Shown here one piece after another: positions 20,522 to 29,942 of a stretch of 64,000 bases of DNA (its first letter is position 1; each line of letters starts with the position of its first letter). This stretch comes from Streptomyces griseus. Its GTDB lineage: Bacteria; Actinomycetota; Actinomycetes; Nanopelagicales; Nanopelagicaceae. The notes under the pieces are model-generated. The model made no database searches and was not told the origin of the DNA. It worked only from the letters and a program-made list of their open reading frames with translations. Location of the stretch: positions 124,001 to 188,000 of the forward strand of contig CAMBDL010000001.1 in NCBI GenBank assembly GCA_945865365.1, in the 5' to 3' direction. A program made the translations under genes and the position numbers.

Positions 20522-21358
20522 ATGGGTGAAATCAATCGCAATGCGCGTCAGATAATGGCCCAGGTTGTTAGTAATAAACGCGTAGGTCAATACCATCAAT
20601 TGATTATCAATATTGGCGATGTCGCTCAACACTGTAAACCAGGAAATTTTGTGGCAATTAATGTAGGTGGAGATACATCGCGCATGATTTTACGTCGCGC
20701 ATTTGCGATTTCACGCGTTTCAGTTAGCTCAGTATCTGGTGGGACTATGGAGTTAATTGTCGCTCCACACGGTCAAGGGAGTATGTGGCTGTGTTCACAG
20801 CACGAGGGTTCCGTCTTAGATGTAGTGGTTCCATTGGGAACCGCTTTCGGTATACCAACCGAGCCGGTGCAAGTTCTTTTAGTTGGCGGCGGTTATGGAT
20901 CAGCACCGTTATTTGGATTAGCTGAGGTATTAAAGGCACGCGGATGCCGCGTTGATATGCTGTTAGGAGCTAGCACTGCATCTAAAATTTATGCACCAAT
21001 GGAGGGCAAGCGTGCAGTGAATTCGCTGCGTATTTATACCGAGGATGCAACGATGGGTCAGATGGGTCGAGTTACCGATCCTATACAAGCTCTCATACAA
21101 GATTTAGATATTGCAGTGATTTATTCATGTGGACCTATGCCCATGCTTGCGGCCATAGATGCGATTACACGAGGCTCAGATGTTATCCATCAATGTGCAG
21201 TTGAAGAGTCGATGGCCTGCGGAATTGGAGTATGCATGACGTGTGTACTCCCAACAATCGATGGCGAAGGCAATATTGCGATGCTTCGCTCTTGTATTGA
21301 TGGACCTGTAATGGATGGCGAGAAAGTTATGTGGGACAAAGTTGGTAAAGGGCTATGA
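20522..21358 (+). CDS. pyrK: Dihydroorotate dehydrogenase B, electron-transfer subunit PyrK
   Basis: FAD and [2Fe-2S] subunit that passes electrons from PyrD to NAD+. I use ATG 20522, one base after the carB stop, instead of the track start inside carB. The product is 278 aa. An N-terminal FAD domain (MILRRAFAIS) is followed by an NAD-binding region (LLVGGGYGSAPLF). The cluster ligands appear in ESMACGIGVCMTC and a fourth Cys in RSCIDG. It overlaps pyrD by 4 nt. Many other Actinobacteria use a quinone-linked class 2 PyrD. Confidence 0.92.
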   Translation: MGEINRNARQIMAQVVSNKRVGQYHQLIINIGDVAQHCKPGNFVAINVGGDTSRMILRRAFAISRVSVSSVSGGTMELIVAPHGQGSMWLCSQHEGSVLDVVVPLGTAFGIPTEPVQVLLVGGGYGSAPLFGLAEVLKARGCRVDMLLGASTASKIYAPMEGKRAVNSLRIYTEDATMGQMGRVTDPIQALIQDLDIAVIYSCGPMPMLAAIDAITRGSDVIHQCAVEESMACGIGVCMTCVLPTIDGEGNIAMLRSCIDGPVMDGEKVMWDKVGKGL

Positions 21359-22302
21359 CAGCTTTAGATTTCTCTACAACACTGGGAAATTCTTGGTTTC
21401 CTGCACCGATATTCACGGCTAGCGGATGCGCCAGTTCAGGGCGAGAGTTAGCGCAGTTTTTTCCGCTTCATTCAATCGGAGGCGTAGTAACAAAATCTGT
21501 TATGTCCAAGCCACGACACGGACGTCCAACTCCGCGAATGGCTGAAACACCTAGTGGAATGTTGAACTCTATCGGCCTACAAGGTCCTGGAATCGATGCC
21601 TTCATTGCCAAAGATATTCCGTATCTTCTGGAACAGAAAGCGCGAATTATTGTTTCGATCGCAGGAGAGACAGTTGAAGAGTATTCAACGCTGACACGCA
21701 AACTGCGCGGGATATCGGGAATAAGTGCGATTGAGGTCAACATATCCTGCCCTAACGTTGAAAATAGAGGATTGGTATTTGCTTGTGATCCCGAGGCATC
21801 ACGACGGGTTATAGATGGAGTACGTCGCACCATTGGCGGTGAACTTCCTATCATCGCCAAACTCTCACCTGACGTAACAGATGTGGTGCATATTGCACGT
21901 GGAGTAGTTGACGCTGGCGCCGATGCCGTTGCTCTCATTAATACAGTTTTAGGTATGGTCATTAATATTGAAACGTTAAGACCGCATCTTGGAGGAAAGA
22001 CAGGTGGTCTATCAGGTCCTGCTATTAGACCGATTGCAGTTCGGGCTATTTATCAAGTACATGCTGCATTACCTCAACTTCCTATCTTGGGTATGGGTGG
22101 AGTAGCAAGTGGGCGTGATGCCCTCGAGATGATTGCAGCTGGAGCAAGCGCGGTATCTGTAGGTACTGCAAGCTTCGGTAACCCCACAGCGCTACCGATG
22201 ATTCAAAGTGAGTTAAAAGAACTTCTAATCGCCAAGGGCTTTGCATCGCTGCGTGAAGCAGTTGGATTTGCTCATAGACCAGAGGACTCTGATGAACAAT
22301 AA
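21355..22302 (+). CDS. pyrD: Dihydroorotate dehydrogenase class 1B, catalytic subunit
   Basis: Oxidises dihydroorotate to orotate with FMN. It is 315 aa. The soluble class 1B form is shown by the lack of an N-terminal membrane helix, ETPSGMLNSIGLQGPG, and the active-site Cys in NISCPN. The adjacent pyrK supports the 1B assignment. FMN-binding MGGVASGRDALEMI lies near the C-terminus. The 3' end overlaps pyrF by 11 nt. Confidence 0.95.
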   Translation: MTALDFSTTLGNSWFPAPIFTASGCASSGRELAQFFPLHSIGGVVTKSVMSKPRHGRPTPRMAETPSGMLNSIGLQGPGIDAFIAKDIPYLLEQKARIIVSIAGETVEEYSTLTRKLRGISGISAIEVNISCPNVENRGLVFACDPEASRRVIDGVRRTIGGELPIIAKLSPDVTDVVHIARGVVDAGADAVALINTVLGMVINIETLRPHLGGKTGGLSGPAIRPIAVRAIYQVHAALPQLPILGMGGVASGRDALEMIAAGASAVSVGTASFGNPTALPMIQSELKELLIAKGFASLREAVGFAHRPEDSDEQ

Positions 22303-23005
22303 GGCTCCAATAGTTTTAGCGATTGACACATCTGATCTGAACACTGCCATTAGCTGGGTTAAGGCTACAGAAGACGTCGTATCGGTTTATAAGTTGGGCT
22401 TAGAGTTTTTTCTAACATTTGGTGGCGAAGGTGTACGAGCGATAACACAGAACACCGAGGCAGATATTTTTCTCGATCTTAAACTTCATGACATTGAACA
22501 CACGGTCGCTGGTGCTGCACGAGCAGTAAGTAGTCTAAAACCGAAGTTTCTTACTGTTCATGCCTCTGGGGGAGCGGCAATGATGAGAGCCGCTGCCGAT
22601 GCTCTACCCACCACTTTTGTAACGGGAGTAACAGTCTTAACTTCGTTATCTGAAATCGATGTGCAGAGCATCGGATTTAGAGATAACTCCTTAGAGAGTG
22701 CGGTTCGCTTGGCCAGCTTAGCGACCGCCGCAGGTGCTCGGGCAATTGTCTGCTCGCCTTTAGAAATCCAGGCGATTCGCCTCGCTGTTGGTGATGCAGT
22801 AACAATTATTACCCCTGGTGTACGACCGGCCGATGTCGCACACAATGATGATCAAGTACGAACAATGACACCACGAGAGGCTATAGACCGTGGTGCAAAT
22901 TTTGTCGTCATAGGTAGACCGATAACTATGTATTGGCAGCAAGGCGCTTCTGCTATGCGCGATCGTGCTCTTGAAATAGCTCATCAGATTAACTCTGTGC
23001 ACTAG
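22292..23005 (+). CDS. pyrF: Orotidine 5'-phosphate decarboxylase
   Basis: Final step of UMP synthesis. I choose ATG 22292, with GAGG upstream, giving MNNKAPIVLAIDTSD; the track start at 22241 adds residues inside pyrD. The product is 237 aa. The catalytic motif is DLKLHDIEHT, and a C-terminal phosphate-binding region reads VIGRPIT. pyrE, which makes OMP, is not in the window and must be elsewhere. Its TAG stop doubles as the start of a candidate -10 for the next gene. Confidence 0.95.
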   Translation: MNNKAPIVLAIDTSDLNTAISWVKATEDVVSVYKLGLEFFLTFGGEGVRAITQNTEADIFLDLKLHDIEHTVAGAARAVSSLKPKFLTVHASGGAAMMRAAADALPTTFVTGVTVLTSLSEIDVQSIGFRDNSLESAVRLASLATAAGARAIVCSPLEIQAIRLAVGDAVTIITPGVRPADVAHNDDQVRTMTPREAIDRGANFVVIGRPITMYWQQGASAMRDRALEIAHQINSVH

Positions 23006-23008
23006 ATT
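23003..23008 (+). promoter_or_regulatory. Candidate leaderless -10 (TAGATT) for the mIHF-gmk fusion
   Basis: TAGATT is exactly 6 nt before ATG 23015, and its first three bases are the pyrF stop codon. If real, the fusion gene can be transcribed independently of the pyr operon and without a leader. Confidence 0.45.
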
Positions 23009-23014
23009 TATCCC

Positions 23015-23887
23015 ATGGGCGCACCTCCACACTTAACTGCCGAACAACGTGCGATGGCCCTCGCAAAGGCGGCACAATCACGCAAGCGTCGAGCAGAAGT
23101 AAAAAATAAGGTTAAAAGTGGAGAGTTTTCAATTGATACTGTCTTAGAGATAGCGGCTAATGAAGACAGTGTTGGAAAGATGCGAGTAAGAGAGCTTTTG
23201 GAGGCGCTATCTGGAGTTGGAAAAGTTAGGGCAACCACTCTCATGGAGCGTTTGAATATCTCACCCACTCGCAGGATTCAGGGTTTAGGTCGTCATCAGT
23301 TAAAGCAGTTGCGTCATGAGTTTATGAAATCCACTCACGCAGTTGCCCCTGGCAAACTTTTAGTTTTGTCGGGTCCGGGTGGAGTTGGTAAGAGCACCGT
23401 TGCAAGCACCCTGCGTACATCTGGCGACTTCTGGGTCAGTATCTCTGCTACTACTCGTGCTCCACGAAGTAATGAACATGATGGAGTAGATTATTTTTTC
23501 ATCACTGATGAAGAGTTCTCTCGTCGTATCAAGGATGATGAGTTTCTTGAATGGGCGGCCTTTGCTGGTAGCCGTTATGGAACACCGCGATCTGCAGTTG
23601 AAGAGGCGCTGCTCAAAGGTAGGAACGTTCTTTTGGAGATTGAGATAGCCGGAGCCAAGCAGGTGAAGGCGCATCTAGCGCAGTCACTTTTAGTATTTCT
23701 AGAACCTCCCACGTGGGAGGAGCTGGTTTCTAGATTAGAGGGGCGTGGCACAGATGGGCCCGAGCGCAGAGCCGAACGCTTGGCCTTAGCGCAGGAAGAG
23801 TTGGCCGCCGCCTCCTTCTTTGACATCGTTATCGTTAATGACCAGGTCGAGCGGGTCGTTGAACAACTGATAGGATTGATATCTTGA
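23015..23887 (+). CDS. gmk: Fusion of mIHF-type DNA-binding domain and guanylate kinase
   Basis: One 290-aa open frame encodes two proteins that are usually separate neighbours (mihF and gmk). Residues 1 to ~103 match the mycobacterial/Streptomyces integration host factor, with LTAEQRAMALAKAA, GKMRVRELLEALSGVGKVRA and the DNA-contact region RRIQGLG. Residues ~111-290 are guanylate kinase (GMP + ATP), with P-loop SGPGGVGKST and GVDYFFITDEEF. No stop or frame change lies between them. An internal ATG at 23324 could yield free kinase but has no clear ribosome site. The start matches the known mIHF N-terminus. Confidence 0.9.
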   Translation: MGAPPHLTAEQRAMALAKAAQSRKRRAEVKNKVKSGEFSIDTVLEIAANEDSVGKMRVRELLEALSGVGKVRATTLMERLNISPTRRIQGLGRHQLKQLRHEFMKSTHAVAPGKLLVLSGPGGVGKSTVASTLRTSGDFWVSISATTRAPRSNEHDGVDYFFITDEEFSRRIKDDEFLEWAAFAGSRYGTPRSAVEEALLKGRNVLLEIEIAGAKQVKAHLAQSLLVFLEPPTWEELVSRLEGRGTDGPERRAERLALAQEELAAASFFDIVIVNDQVERVVEQLIGLIS

Positions 23888-23915
23888 CCAAAACAGCTTA
23901 TGAGCGGGGATAACT

Positions 23916-24164
23916 ATGGATGGCATCACAAATCCACCAATTGACGAACTTCTAGAGAAGAGTGGCTCTAAGTACAGCCTTGTTCTTTACGCTGCAAAGC
24001 GCGCTCGTCAGATCAACGCCTACTACTCACAGCTCGGTGAAGGTCTCCTTGAATATGTCGGACCTCTGGTTGAGACACATGTGCATGAAAAGCCGCTCTC
24101 GATCGCCCTTCGCGAAATAAATGAAGGTCTTCTCACAATCGAAAATCTCGAACCAACGGCTTAA
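23916..24164 (+). CDS. rpoZ: RNA polymerase omega subunit
   Basis: Small assembly subunit of RNA polymerase, 82 aa. It contains the conserved segment [20 protein letters not shown] and a C-terminal [14 protein letters not shown] typical of actinobacterial omega. The gmk-rpoZ-coaBC-metK order is conserved. The ATG follows a purine-rich GCGGGGA. Confidence 0.94.
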   Translation: MDGITNPPIDELLEKSGSKYSLVLYAAKRARQINAYYSQLGEGLLEYVGPLVETHVHEKPLSIALREINEGLLTIENLEPTA

Positions 24165-24179
24165 AGTCTCTGTGTACCA

Positions 24180-25364
24180 ATGTCCGCCAATCGCCGTGAG
24201 GTAATACTCGGCGTTGGGGCTGGAATAGCGGCCTATAAATCAGCCGATCTTCTTCGTCGTCTTCACGATCGTGGATATTACGTCACGGTCGTGCCAACTC
24301 CATCATCACTCAATTTTGTAGGCGCCGCAACGTGGGAAGCGCTGTCAGGACGTCCGGCGTTAACGCAGGTGTGGGAGAGCGTCCATCAAGTAGCGCATAT
24401 CTCCCTAGCTAAAAACGCAGGATTTTTTATTATCGCTCCCGCAACTGCCGATTTAATCGCTCGAATAGCAGTCGGGCGAGCCGATGATTTATTAACTAAT
24501 CTTGTTCTATCAAGTGATGTAGCGAAAATGATTGTTCCAGCGATGCATCCTAATATGTGGAATAACGCCGCCACAAAGGCGAACGTTGAGACACTACGTG
24601 CACGGGGATTTATTATTATGGAGCCAGATACGGGGCGACTGACTGGATCAGATTCCGGGCAAGGACGTTTCCCTGAAGTCTCTCGAATAGTCGAAGAGTT
24701 TGATTCGATGACAGGCAACACACAAGATTTTACTGGTCGAAAGATTCTAATTGCCGCAGGGGGAACGCGAGAAGCCATTGACCCTGTGCGCTTTATCGGA
24801 AATAGATCCTCTGGAAAACAGGGCATCTCATTAGCGCGAGCTGCGCAGTTACGTGGCGCCGATGTGTATTTGGTGGCCGCAAATATGGATACATCAACAC
24901 TCGATGGTATTTCTATAACTCACGTAGAGAGTGCACGTGAAATGCAGCAGGCTTTGCAGAGAGATTTTCCTTCCAGTGACGTTCTTATTATGTGTGCAGC
25001 AGTTGCAGATGCACGACCAGTTCAAACTCTGGCAGATAAGATCAAGAAGGCCTTATTTACATCTATCGAACTTGAGCCGAACCCCGATTTATTGGCCGAG
25101 CTAGCATCTACTAAGGTGCAGCAAGTACTGATTGGCTTCGCCGCTGAAACCAAAGATCATCTTGAGTCTGCACGCGCGAAATTGAAGGCCAAAGCTCTCG
25201 ATATTATCTATGTCAATGACGTTAGCAATGGTGCAATATTTGGAAAAGATGTCACGCACGGTACTATTCTTCTCAGAAACGGTGAGGAAATAGCGCTCAA
25301 GGAAGTCTCCAAAGACGCTCTCGCAGATTTACTCCTTGATCACGCCAAACGGCAGTTAGGTTAG
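24180..25364 (+). CDS. coaBC: Bifunctional phosphopantothenoylcysteine decarboxylase/synthetase
   Basis: Two steps of coenzyme A synthesis. It is 394 aa. The N-terminal CoaC flavoprotein domain (1-185) has [18 protein letters not shown], the catalytic-His region HQVAHISLA, and PAMHPNMW. The substrate-clamp segment reads [12 protein letters not shown], without the Cys found at this place in E. coli. The C-terminal CoaB domain starts near residue 190 ([19 protein letters not shown]) and contains the ATP/CTP-binding RSSGKQG. Confidence 0.94.
   Translation: MSANRREVILGVGAGIAAYKSADLLRRLHDRGYYVTVVPTPSSLNFVGAATWEALSGRPALTQVWESVHQVAHISLAKNAGFFIIAPATADLIARIAVGRADDLLTNLVLSSDVAKMIVPAMHPNMWNNAATKANVETLRARGFIIMEPDTGRLTGSDSGQGRFPEVSRIVEEFDSMTGNTQDFTGRKILIAAGGTREAIDPVRFIGNRSSGKQGISLARAAQLRGADVYLVAANMDTSTLDGISITHVESAREMQQALQRDFPSSDVLIMCAAVADARPVQTLADKIKKALFTSIELEPNPDLLAELASTKVQQVLIGFAAETKDHLESARAKLKAKALDIIYVNDVSNGAIFGKDVTHGTILLRNGEEIALKEVSKDALADLLLDHAKRQLG
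25357..25362 (+). promoter_or_regulatory. Candidate leaderless -10 (TAGGTT) for metK
   Basis: TAGGTT is 7 nt before ATG 25370 and its last base is the first base of the coaBC stop codon. No -35 is seen. Confidence 0.4.
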
Positions 25365-25369
25365 AACTT

Positions 25370-26560
25370 ATGTCGAAACGTCTCTTCACCTCGGAATCAG
25401 TTACAGAAGGACATCCAGACAAGATCGCCGATGCAATTTCAGATGCCGTTTTGGACTCATTACTCTCTCAAGATAAAAAAAGTCGAGTTGCCGTTGAGAC
25501 GCTTATTACGACAGGGCAAGTCCATGTTGCTGGTGAAGTTACAACTGATGGTTATGCCGACGTCAACACAATTGTCAGAGATACCGTTTTAGAGATCGGT
25601 TATGACTCATCTGATAAAGGTTTCGATGGAAATAGTTGCGGAGTTTCTATCTCTATTGGCCAACAGTCGCAAGATATTGCGCAAGGCGTTGATGATGCCT
25701 ACGAACACCGTGTCTCATCTGGAGTTGATCCTCTAGATCTTCAAGGCGCGGGGGATCAGGGTTTAATGTTTGGCTATGCCTGTGATGACACAAAGGAGTT
25801 AATGCCCCTGCCTATTTGGTTAGCACATGCTTTAGCGGCTCAACTAGCAAAAGTTCGTAAATCTGGCCAACTTGCATATCTACGTCCAGATGGAAAAACT
25901 CAAGTTACGATTGAATACGATGGAGATCGTGCGGTTGCCCTAGATACTGTAGTTATCTCTAGTCAGCACAGTGAAGATGTAGATGTTGTTAAGATGTTAA
26001 CTCCAGAGATAATTGAGTGTGTTATTGAGCCTATTTTGGCCTCAATCGATCTTCCAAAGAATGAGTTGAAGATTCTGATCAATCCAACTGGCCGTTTCGT
26101 TATCGGTGGCCCAATGGGAGACGCTGGATTGACTGGGCGCAAAATTATTGTTGATACATATGGTGGTATGGCAAGACATGGTGGGGGAGCCTTTAGCGGT
26201 AAAGATCCTTCCAAGGTAGATCGCTCGGCTGCTTATGCCATGCGCTGGGTAGCCAAGAATGTGGTCGCTGCGGGCTTGGCCCGCAGATGTGAAGTACAGG
26301 TTGCTTATGCAATTGGAAAGGCCCAGCCCGTCGGATTATTTGTTGAAACATTTGGAACTCAAACTGTTTCAGTGCAAAGTATTCAAGATGCTGTTTTAAC
26401 AACCTTTGATCTCAGGCCTGCAGCAATCATCAGAGATCTTCAGCTTTTGCGTCCTATTTATTCGCTCACAAGTGCATATGGTCACTTTGGTCGCGAGCTT
26501 CCTGAGTTTGCTTGGGAGCGTACCGATCGAGTGGAAGCTTTGCTCAAGGCTATTAAGTAG
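25370..26560 (+). CDS. metK: S-adenosylmethionine synthetase
   Basis: Makes SAM from methionine and ATP. It is 396 aa with the three-domain fold. Signatures are [28 protein letters not shown] and [19 protein letters not shown]. It lies 5 nt after coaBC and 3 nt before priA. Confidence 0.97.
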   Translation: MSKRLFTSESVTEGHPDKIADAISDAVLDSLLSQDKKSRVAVETLITTGQVHVAGEVTTDGYADVNTIVRDTVLEIGYDSSDKGFDGNSCGVSISIGQQSQDIAQGVDDAYEHRVSSGVDPLDLQGAGDQGLMFGYACDDTKELMPLPIWLAHALAAQLAKVRKSGQLAYLRPDGKTQVTIEYDGDRAVALDTVVISSQHSEDVDVVKMLTPEIIECVIEPILASIDLPKNELKILINPTGRFVIGGPMGDAGLTGRKIIVDTYGGMARHGGGAFSGKDPSKVDRSAAYAMRWVAKNVVAAGLARRCEVQVAYAIGKAQPVGLFVETFGTQTVSVQSIQDAVLTTFDLRPAAIIRDLQLLRPIYSLTSAYGHFGRELPEFAWERTDRVEALLKAIK

Positions 26561-26563
26561 AAC

Positions 26564-28450
26564 GTGGCGACGCCGCGTTTATTTCGCCTGAAGGCCGAAG
26601 TTGTTGCACGGCCGCAAGAAAAACCGGCTACGAACTTTCCCATAGCTCGAGTCTGGGTTGATACTGGAGTCTTTCATTTAGATACACCCTTTGATTATTC
26701 GGTTCCCGAGAATTTATCTGAACACATATCCACTGGGGTTAGAGTGCAGGTTCCATTTGGAGGCCGTGAAGTTGAGGGCATTGTCATAGAGCGATGCCAG
26801 GAATCACTGACCTCGGGTCGTATACGAGCGATATCTAAATTATTATCTGCTCATCCAGTTGCAACCAAAGGCTCATTAGAGTTGATAGAGGCCGTTGCTC
26901 AACGATGGGCTACACATGCCTTCGATGTTATTCGACTCGCAATTCCACCCAGGGTTGCGGCGATAGATAAGACATTTATCCCACAAGCGGTAACCAAGAT
27001 ACCGAATCGTATTCCCACTTCTGAACAAAGCTTCTATGCCTTTGATCCATTTGAAAATCCAGCACAACAGATTCTCACTCTCATAGAAAAGGCATCGAAA
27101 AAGGGATCAGTACTGGTAGTTGCACCAGATGAAAAGGACCTCAATGAGATAGAGAGTCTGTTAGAGGTCAATCATCTTACCTATCTGAGATTAGATAGTT
27201 CGTGCTCAAGAGCAAAGCGTTATGAAAACTACCTTAAAGCTATTAACTCGAAGAATTGCATCGTGTTAGGCGCTCGAAGTGCAATTTTGACGCCGGTTGC
27301 TAACTTGCAAACAATAATTGTTTACAAGGAGAGTTCTCATGAGCATTTTGAGCCTCGCTCTCCAGGATTTAATGTTCGCGATATCGCCTTCATTCGCAGA
27401 TCGATGGAAGCTGTAGATGTCATATTCGCTGGCTTCGTTCCATCTATGGAGCTTTCGCTCATGATAGATACAAAGCAATTACGGTTTATCAACCATGCAT
27501 TTAAACTTAACGTTAAAGCATTCTCATCTGAGGATGGAACTCTTTTGCCAGGACGCATTTTTACCGATATTCGAAAAGCGCTCAACCGCGGACCAGTACT
27601 TTTTGTTCTTCCTCGCAAGGGATATGGAAACGCACTTCTATGTGGGCACTGTAAAAATCTCGCACAATGTAGCTGTGGAGGGCGCTTATCTATAGGAGCC
27701 AGAAATGCACCTCCTATATGTACCGTATGTGCAACGGTTTTTTCGGAGTGGTCATGCACGTGGTGTAATCGAAGCAAGCCATACATCGCTGGAAGAGGTA
27801 TCGAGCGTGCGGCTGAAGAGATATCACGAGCATTTACTGGTTTCCCATTGATTCTTTCATTTGGCGATGTTATTAAAGCCTCGGTAGAGGCTTCTCCAGC
27901 ATTAGTCTTAGCTACCCCAGGTGCAGCACCACGTTGCGCACGAGGCTACAGCGCAGTCGTGATATTAGAAGGAATTAAGTTTTTTTCACACCCAGATATT
28001 CGAGCACAGGAGCGAGCTCGTGAACTTTTTTTTGAAAGCGCGGCGATGATCGATACAAAGGGAAGCGTGCTCCTGTCGATTCCTGATGCGCATCCAGTTA
28101 CCGCAGCGATATCTAAGTGGAATCCTGGGGCGATGATTCGTAGAGAGCTTGTGGAGAGAGAAGAAGTCTCGTTACCCCCATTCGTTCAGAGCATACTTAT
28201 TACATGTCCTGCGGCTGAGACCAGTCAATTAGTGAGCGGTATACACAAGGCGATTGTAGATTCACGGTTACCTTCTAGCGTCAAAGTATTGGGACCCACT
28301 CCTTCATCAAAAGGCCTATCGAAGATTGTTCTATATTCACCCGATAGTCAGAGCGCGCATGTAAGGCGATTCATACATGAATTACAACGAAGACGTAGTA
28401 TCGCTAAGAAAGAACTACTCACCGTACGAGTGGATCCATATTCTCTCTAG
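26564..28450 (+). CDS. priA: Actinobacterial PriA-like primosomal protein, probably without helicase activity
   Basis: A 628-aa protein of the PriA replication-restart family. The N-terminal DNA-binding domain begins at VWVDTGVFHLDTPFDYSVP. Eight cysteines form the zinc region (CGHC, CSCGG, CTVC, CTWC). The Walker A expected before LVVAPDEKDL is absent, and the DEEH box reads KESSHEH. Actinobacterial PriA proteins generally lack a working helicase core, so this is a family trait and not a local decay. GTG start, 3 nt after metK. It may load DnaB or act structurally; activity is inferred absent. Confidence 0.88.
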   Translation: MATPRLFRLKAEVVARPQEKPATNFPIARVWVDTGVFHLDTPFDYSVPENLSEHISTGVRVQVPFGGREVEGIVIERCQESLTSGRIRAISKLLSAHPVATKGSLELIEAVAQRWATHAFDVIRLAIPPRVAAIDKTFIPQAVTKIPNRIPTSEQSFYAFDPFENPAQQILTLIEKASKKGSVLVVAPDEKDLNEIESLLEVNHLTYLRLDSSCSRAKRYENYLKAINSKNCIVLGARSAILTPVANLQTIIVYKESSHEHFEPRSPGFNVRDIAFIRRSMEAVDVIFAGFVPSMELSLMIDTKQLRFINHAFKLNVKAFSSEDGTLLPGRIFTDIRKALNRGPVLFVLPRKGYGNALLCGHCKNLAQCSCGGRLSIGARNAPPICTVCATVFSEWSCTWCNRSKPYIAGRGIERAAEEISRAFTGFPLILSFGDVIKASVEASPALVLATPGAAPRCARGYSAVVILEGIKFFSHPDIRAQERARELFFESAAMIDTKGSVLLSIPDAHPVTAAISKWNPGAMIRRELVEREEVSLPPFVQSILITCPAAETSQLVSGIHKAIVDSRLPSSVKVLGPTPSSKGLSKIVLYSPDSQSAHVRRFIHELQRRRSIAKKELLTVRVDPYSL

Positions 28451-28458
28451 CCTTTTGG

Positions 28459-28464
28459 TAGTAT
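28459..28464 (+). promoter_or_regulatory. Candidate leaderless -10 (TAGTAT) for def
   Basis: TAGTAT is 6 nt before the GTG at 28471, in the 20-nt gap after priA. It supports GTG as the start. Confidence 0.45.
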
Positions 28465-28470
28465 GGGGCA

Positions 28471-29031
28471 GTGCCAATACAAGAGATTCGCTTCTTCGGA
28501 GATCCAGTACTCGTGACTCCAGCTGCCCTTGTTGTCGATTTTGATAAAGAGTTAAGAACCCTTGTCGCAGATCTGACCGAGACGATGTTAGAGGCACCAG
28601 GGGCGGGTTTAGCTGCACCCCAAATCGGCGTTCCGCTTCGCGTCTTTACGTGGAACGTTGATGATGTCCTGGGTCATTTAGTTAATCCTGTTCTCGTCCT
28701 AGGGGAGGAGATTCAGGAGGAAGATGAGGGCTGTCTTTCCTTTCCAGAGATGAGTTATCCAACTCCACGTTCCATCGTGGCGGTTGCCAAAGGATTCAAT
28801 ATGTTTGGTGAACCAATAACAATCGATGGCACAGATTTTTTAGCTAGAGCTCTGCAGCATGAAACTGATCATTTGGATGGAATTCTTTTTATAGATCGCA
28901 TGCTCCCAGATGCTCGCAAGTTAGCGATGAAAGAGATTCGAGAATCCGATTGGTTCAATGAGGCTGCTCACATTGGTCAAAAGATATCTATTAAAGAGTC
29001 ACCGCACAGTATTTTTGGACGGAATACGTAA
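28471..29031 (+). CDS. def: Peptide deformylase
   Basis: Iron/zinc hydrolase that removes the formyl group from nascent proteins. It is 186 aa. All three motifs are visible: GAGLAAPQIG, EGCLSFP and HETDHLDG, with the Cys and two His metal ligands and the catalytic Glu. The last base of its stop is the first base of the fmt ATG, so deformylation and formylation genes are probably co-translated. Confidence 0.96.
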   Translation: MPIQEIRFFGDPVLVTPAALVVDFDKELRTLVADLTETMLEAPGAGLAAPQIGVPLRVFTWNVDDVLGHLVNPVLVLGEEIQEEDEGCLSFPEMSYPTPRSIVAVAKGFNMFGEPITIDGTDFLARALQHETDHLDGILFIDRMLPDARKLAMKEIRESDWFNEAAHIGQKISIKESPHSIFGRNT

Positions 29032-29942
29032 TGCGCATTGGAGTGGCAGCTACTCCGCATGTTGCGATTCCAACGCTCGATTGGTTGCTAACGACCTCTC
29101 ATGAGTTAGCGCTCATCATCACGCAACCTGATAGACCGGCTGGTCGAGGTAGAGAGCTAGCTCAATCCCCAGTGAGCGAGTGGGCCAAGATTCATGAGAT
29201 TGCGTGTATCAAACCGCTTTCTTCCGCTGATTTAAAGGGAGTTGTTGATGACCTTGATTTGGTCTTAACGGTTGGTTACGGAGTACTCCTACCAGTAGAG
29301 ATTTTGACTCTTCCACGCTTTGGTTTTATCAATCTGCATTTTTCACTTTTACCTGCATATCGTGGCGCAGCACCTGTTCAACGTGCACTTGAAAACGGTG
29401 ATCGCCTTACCGGAGTAACGGTCTTTCAACTAGATAAAGGTATGGATACCGGTCCGGTTTTCTCGCAACTTTCAGCACATATCGAATCTTCATGGCGCAG
29501 TTTGGAATTGCTTGATCATCTAGCACATATGGGCCCAGAGGCTTTAGAACAAAGTTTGGATAAAATCGCACAAGGAATAGAGCCTGAACCACAAGTAGGC
29601 GCAGCATCTACCGCGCCAAAAATATCGAAAGATCAAGCAAAGATTGATTGGATGAATTCTGCTCAGGTAGTTGTCAATAAGATCCGAGCGTTTTATCCCG
29701 CTCCTTGTGCGTGGAGCTTATGTAAGGGCAGTCCTGTCAAGATTACTCAGGCAATCACAGCTGATATCGATCTGAAGCTAACCCCTGGGCAGATTTATTT
29801 TCATGACAATAAGCTTTTTGTAGGAGCTGGACAAAGCGCAGTTATAGAATTAAAGAGCATCATCCCTTCGGGTAAAAATGAGATGTCGGCTGCAGATTGG
29901 GCTCGTGGAGCACATCTTGGCGGTGGTGAAAACTTTGGTTGA
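29031..29942 (+). CDS. fmt: Methionyl-tRNA formyltransferase
   Basis: Formylates initiator Met-tRNA using 10-formyltetrahydrofolate. It is 303 aa. The formyl-transferase domain includes INLHFSLLPAYRGAAPVQ with the catalytic Asn and His, and the C-terminal OB-like domain begins near residue 205 (KIDWMNSAQVVVNKIRAFYP). It is coupled to def by a one-base overlap and overlaps the start region of rsmB. Confidence 0.96.
   Translation: MRIGVAATPHVAIPTLDWLLTTSHELALIITQPDRPAGRGRELAQSPVSEWAKIHEIACIKPLSSADLKGVVDDLDLVLTVGYGVLLPVEILTLPRFGFINLHFSLLPAYRGAAPVQRALENGDRLTGVTVFQLDKGMDTGPVFSQLSAHIESSWRSLELLDHLAHMGPEALEQSLDKIAQGIEPEPQVGAASTAPKISKDQAKIDWMNSAQVVVNKIRAFYPAPCAWSLCKGSPVKITQAITADIDLKLTPGQIYFHDNKLFVGAGQSAVIELKSIIPSGKNEMSAADWARGAHLGGGENFG

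Noticed and set aside
23324-23887. Annotating guanylate kinase as a separate gene from the internal ATG
   Set aside because: No ribosome site or leaderless -10 precedes ATG 23324, the frame is continuous with the mIHF domain, and the only promoter-like site is before 23015.
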